Origin: Chloroflexota bacterium
Lineage (GTDB): Bacteria > Chloroflexota > Anaerolineae > Anaerolineales > Villigracilaceae
Direction of reading: 5' to 3'
Length of the DNA stretch: 13,433 nt
Assembly (NCBI GenBank): GCA_021796315.1
Contig: JAJYOH010000099.1
Span: 1-13,433 of the forward strand
Part shown: one piece after another, positions 11,797 to 13,433 of the stretch
Numbering within the stretch: the first letter of the stretch is position 1
Layout of the letters: each line of letters begins with the position of its first letter
Program-made: the position numbers and the translations under genes
Notes under the pieces: model-generated
Databases searched by the model: none
Told to the model about the DNA's origin: nothing
The model's input: only the letters and a program-made list of their open reading frames with translations

Positions 11797-12450
11797 ATGA
11801 CTCGTAAACCTTTTGAACTTATTCGCGGTCTGGCGCTGTTCCTTCTTCTTATCGTCATTACAATTGCCGCGGTGCGGTTGAAGCTGCTTATTCCCCGGTC
11901 GATATTGATCTGGTTAAGCCAAAGTCCCAACCCTCAGCAAGCGGTAATTGCATTCGGCGCGTTTGTGAGCAGTTGCCTGCTTCTTTTCATCCGCCTTGGC
12001 GTGGAATTTCCACAGGCAAAGCCGCTGGTCGGCTCAGATAAGATTCGCCTATATGTGGCCGGTTTGCCGCTGTGGTTCATCATTACCGCCATCGCCGTCT
12101 CGGCAGGCGGACTATTGCTCGTGTTCCCCGCCTGCCAGGCGCCAACCTCAGTTGTGTTTTCAGTGGAGGGCCAACAACAAACACTCCAACCCGGCGACAC
12201 ATTTACGGCCACACCCAACCAAACGCTGATCGTTACGGCACAGCCATCCCAATCAGACGCCATCCTTTCCTGTGCCTGGCAATACAGCGGCGATGTGTTC
12301 AAGAGTTTTGGTTCCAATACCGGTTGCCAGACAAATGTGGAATTAACCAATAAACCATCTGTGGGTTTTCTTACCCTGAAAGCCACACAGGATTTTTGTA
12401 ATCAGAGTTCCATTTTTTCCATTCAGATTCAAATTGGGTCAACGAAATAG
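11797..12450 (+). CDS. Three-TM membrane protein with exported Ig-like domain, unknown function
   Basis: The 217-residue product has hydrophobic helices at about 9-30, 48-66 and 90-110. The C-terminal 105 residues would lie outside, given basic residues at the cytoplasmic N-terminus. That part looks like a beta-sandwich: VVFSVEGQQQTLQPGDTFTA, TLIVTAQPSQ, ILSCAWQYSG. It has four cysteines (113, 159, 177, 201) that could form disulphides. AAGGAGG lies four bases before the ATG. The next gene begins eight bases after its stop and encodes a lipoprotein whose N-terminal region has similar Trp-centred beta-strand character (SIQWTASDGS), so the two probably work together. I do not recognise the family. 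Confidence 0.7.
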   Translation: MTRKPFELIRGLALFLLLIVITIAAVRLKLLIPRSILIWLSQSPNPQQAVIAFGAFVSSCLLLFIRLGVEFPQAKPLVGSDKIRLYVAGLPLWFIITAIAVSAGGLLLVFPACQAPTSVVFSVEGQQQTLQPGDTFTATPNQTLIVTAQPSQSDAILSCAWQYSGDVFKSFGSNTGCQTNVELTNKPSVGFLTLKATQDFCNQSSIFSIQIQIGSTK

Positions 12451-12458
12451 GCACTGCC

Positions 12459-13433
12459 ATGAAACGCAAAATTATTTTCGCTGCTTTTATATCGCTCGGA
12501 ATGGTTTTGAGCCTGACCGCCTGCAATTCGCCATCTACGCCGCCAAACCATGTACGGATTTTGCCCGAACAATGCACATTGACCATAGGCAAACAAATGC
12601 CATTAACTCTCGATGGAGTAGTGCCGCCTAATGCCTCCATCCAATGGACGGCTTCAGATGGCAGCATTTTATCCACGCCTCCCAACCTCAATGCCCTGTT
12701 TACAGCGCCCTTAAAACCCGCCATCGTGACAATTACGGTTGGGATCACATCCGGCACTCCCGACGCAAATGCACCTGTCACACGGCAGTGCACCATCATG
12801 CCGGTTGACGGGCCTTTGATTGCGACATCAGGCGGCTCCAATCTTGATGTTTCCAATCCAACCAGCCAGTCGACCATCGCAATCAGCGAGGTTATGGCCA
12901 CACCCTGCGGCGGTGATGATTTCAAAAAATGGAATGAATACGTTGAGCTTTATAACTATGGCAACTCATCAGTGGATGTGCGCGGTTGGTGGCTGTTCGA
13001 TCCAGGCCCAAGCGGGACTCCTGACTCGCTTGTTCCGTGGGACGAACGTGTACCGAATGCCGCTCCCGGGCCAAACCTGATCACGAACACAACCGTAATT
13101 CCGCCTCATAAATTTGCAGTCATCCTATCGCCGTTATACGTACAAGGAATCCCTCCCTATCAAATGCCTTACCACTTCCCGGATAATACCATCATGCTCA
13201 GCATCCGCGACAGCGACCGCCTCGGTGATGACGTATACGGGATCGTAGGCACAGGCCTTAATCCTGATTTCCTCGTCCTTTATATCGGCGGTTCCAATTC
13301 AGTATTACAGGTGGTATCCACTTATGGGAACCCGACTCTGGGCAATTATCTGCAGGACTTCCGCGATACGCCCGGAGATGGGCTGCCTCTGGTTACATCA
13401 AGCTGTTGGTCGGTTGAGCGGAAAAATCCCGCC
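12459..13433 (+). CDS. Lamin-tail-domain lipoprotein (3' end outside the window)
   Basis: The frame is open from ATG 12459 to the window edge, 325 codons without a stop. The signal peptide MKRKIIFAAFISLGMVLSLTAC has a lipobox Leu-Thr-Ala-Cys22, so the protein should be lipid-anchored outside the membrane. An Ig-like stretch (about 38-115: PNASIQWTASDGS, PAIVTITVGITSG) is followed by a lamin-tail domain from about residue 140: IAISEVMATPC, EYVELYNYGNSSVDVRGWWLFD, then VIPPHKFAVIL. Lamin-tail domains occur in many bacterial surface and secreted proteins, often beside nucleases or adhesins. The ribosome-binding site is weak; coupling to the gene eight bases upstream is likely. What follows the domain is not visible. 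Confidence 0.8.
   Translation, partial: MKRKIIFAAFISLGMVLSLTACNSPSTPPNHVRILPEQCTLTIGKQMPLTLDGVVPPNASIQWTASDGSILSTPPNLNALFTAPLKPAIVTITVGITSGTPDANAPVTRQCTIMPVDGPLIATSGGSNLDVSNPTSQSTIAISEVMATPCGGDDFKKWNEYVELYNYGNSSVDVRGWWLFDPGPSGTPDSLVPWDERVPNAAPGPNLITNTTVIPPHKFAVILSPLYVQGIPPYQMPYHFPDNTIMLSIRDSDRLGDDVYGIVGTGLNPDFLVLYIGGSNSVLQVVSTYGNPTLGNYLQDFRDTPGDGLPLVTSSCWSVERKNPA

Noticed and set aside
12371..12925. 184-residue minus-strand open frame
   Set aside because: It is antisense to the end of the three-TM gene and the start of the lamin-tail lipoprotein, both of which have convincing signals.

Overview
The window (about 13.4 kb, roughly 50% GC) looks like chromosome from an uncultured Chloroflexota bacterium, most likely class Anaerolineae. 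This is inference from gene content and style: an Flp/Tad-type pilin and TadZ/CpaE protein, paired EamA transporters, lipoproteins, a lamin-tail surface lipoprotein, tight operons, and dispersed hairpin repeats between genes. No rRNA or tRNA gene fixes the lineage. I see no phage genes, transposase or CRISPR array.

Left part (1-1055): the last codons of an upstream gene, probably polX (family X DNA polymerase with PHP domain), are followed by a two-gene PIN-toxin cassette (69-736). After it comes a second, orphan copy of the polX C-terminal coding sequence (743-868), so the cassette sits between two copies of the same gene end. A 146-bp inverted-repeat element and a perfect 15-bp hairpin follow.

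Region 1049-3011: three DUF1801-family genes on the minus strand stand divergently from a MarR-family regulator gene. The shared 107-bp interval has promoters in both directions and two tandem 13-bp near-palindromes placed where the regulator could control both.

Region 3086-8067: a membrane methyltransferase gene and an EamA transporter gene end at a strong terminator. A compact four-gene operon follows (DUF1232 membrane protein, AAC(6')-I-like acetyltransferase, saccharopine-dehydrogenase-like oxidoreductase, PEBP-family lipoprotein), with starts that abut or overlap the preceding stops. A second EamA paralogue lies downstream, so the two paralogues flank the operon. A second copy of the inverted-repeat element separates the operon from that paralogue.

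Region 8182-10556: a three-gene operon encodes an Flp-like pilin fused to a lectin-like domain, a membrane-anchored carboxypeptidase-regulatory-like protein, and a TadZ/CpaE protein with an intact receiver domain but a degenerate P-loop. It ends at a good terminator. No TadA, TadB/C or prepilin peptidase gene is present here, so this appears to be a satellite module serving pilus machinery encoded elsewhere.

Right part (10604-13433): an esterase-D/enterochelin-esterase-like hydrolase, then a pair of surface genes: a three-TM protein with a cysteine-containing exported domain, and a lamin-tail lipoprotein that runs off the window. The best candidates for something new are the pilin-lectin/TadZ module, the cassette between duplicated polX ends, the dual-start PEBP gene and the MarR double operator.
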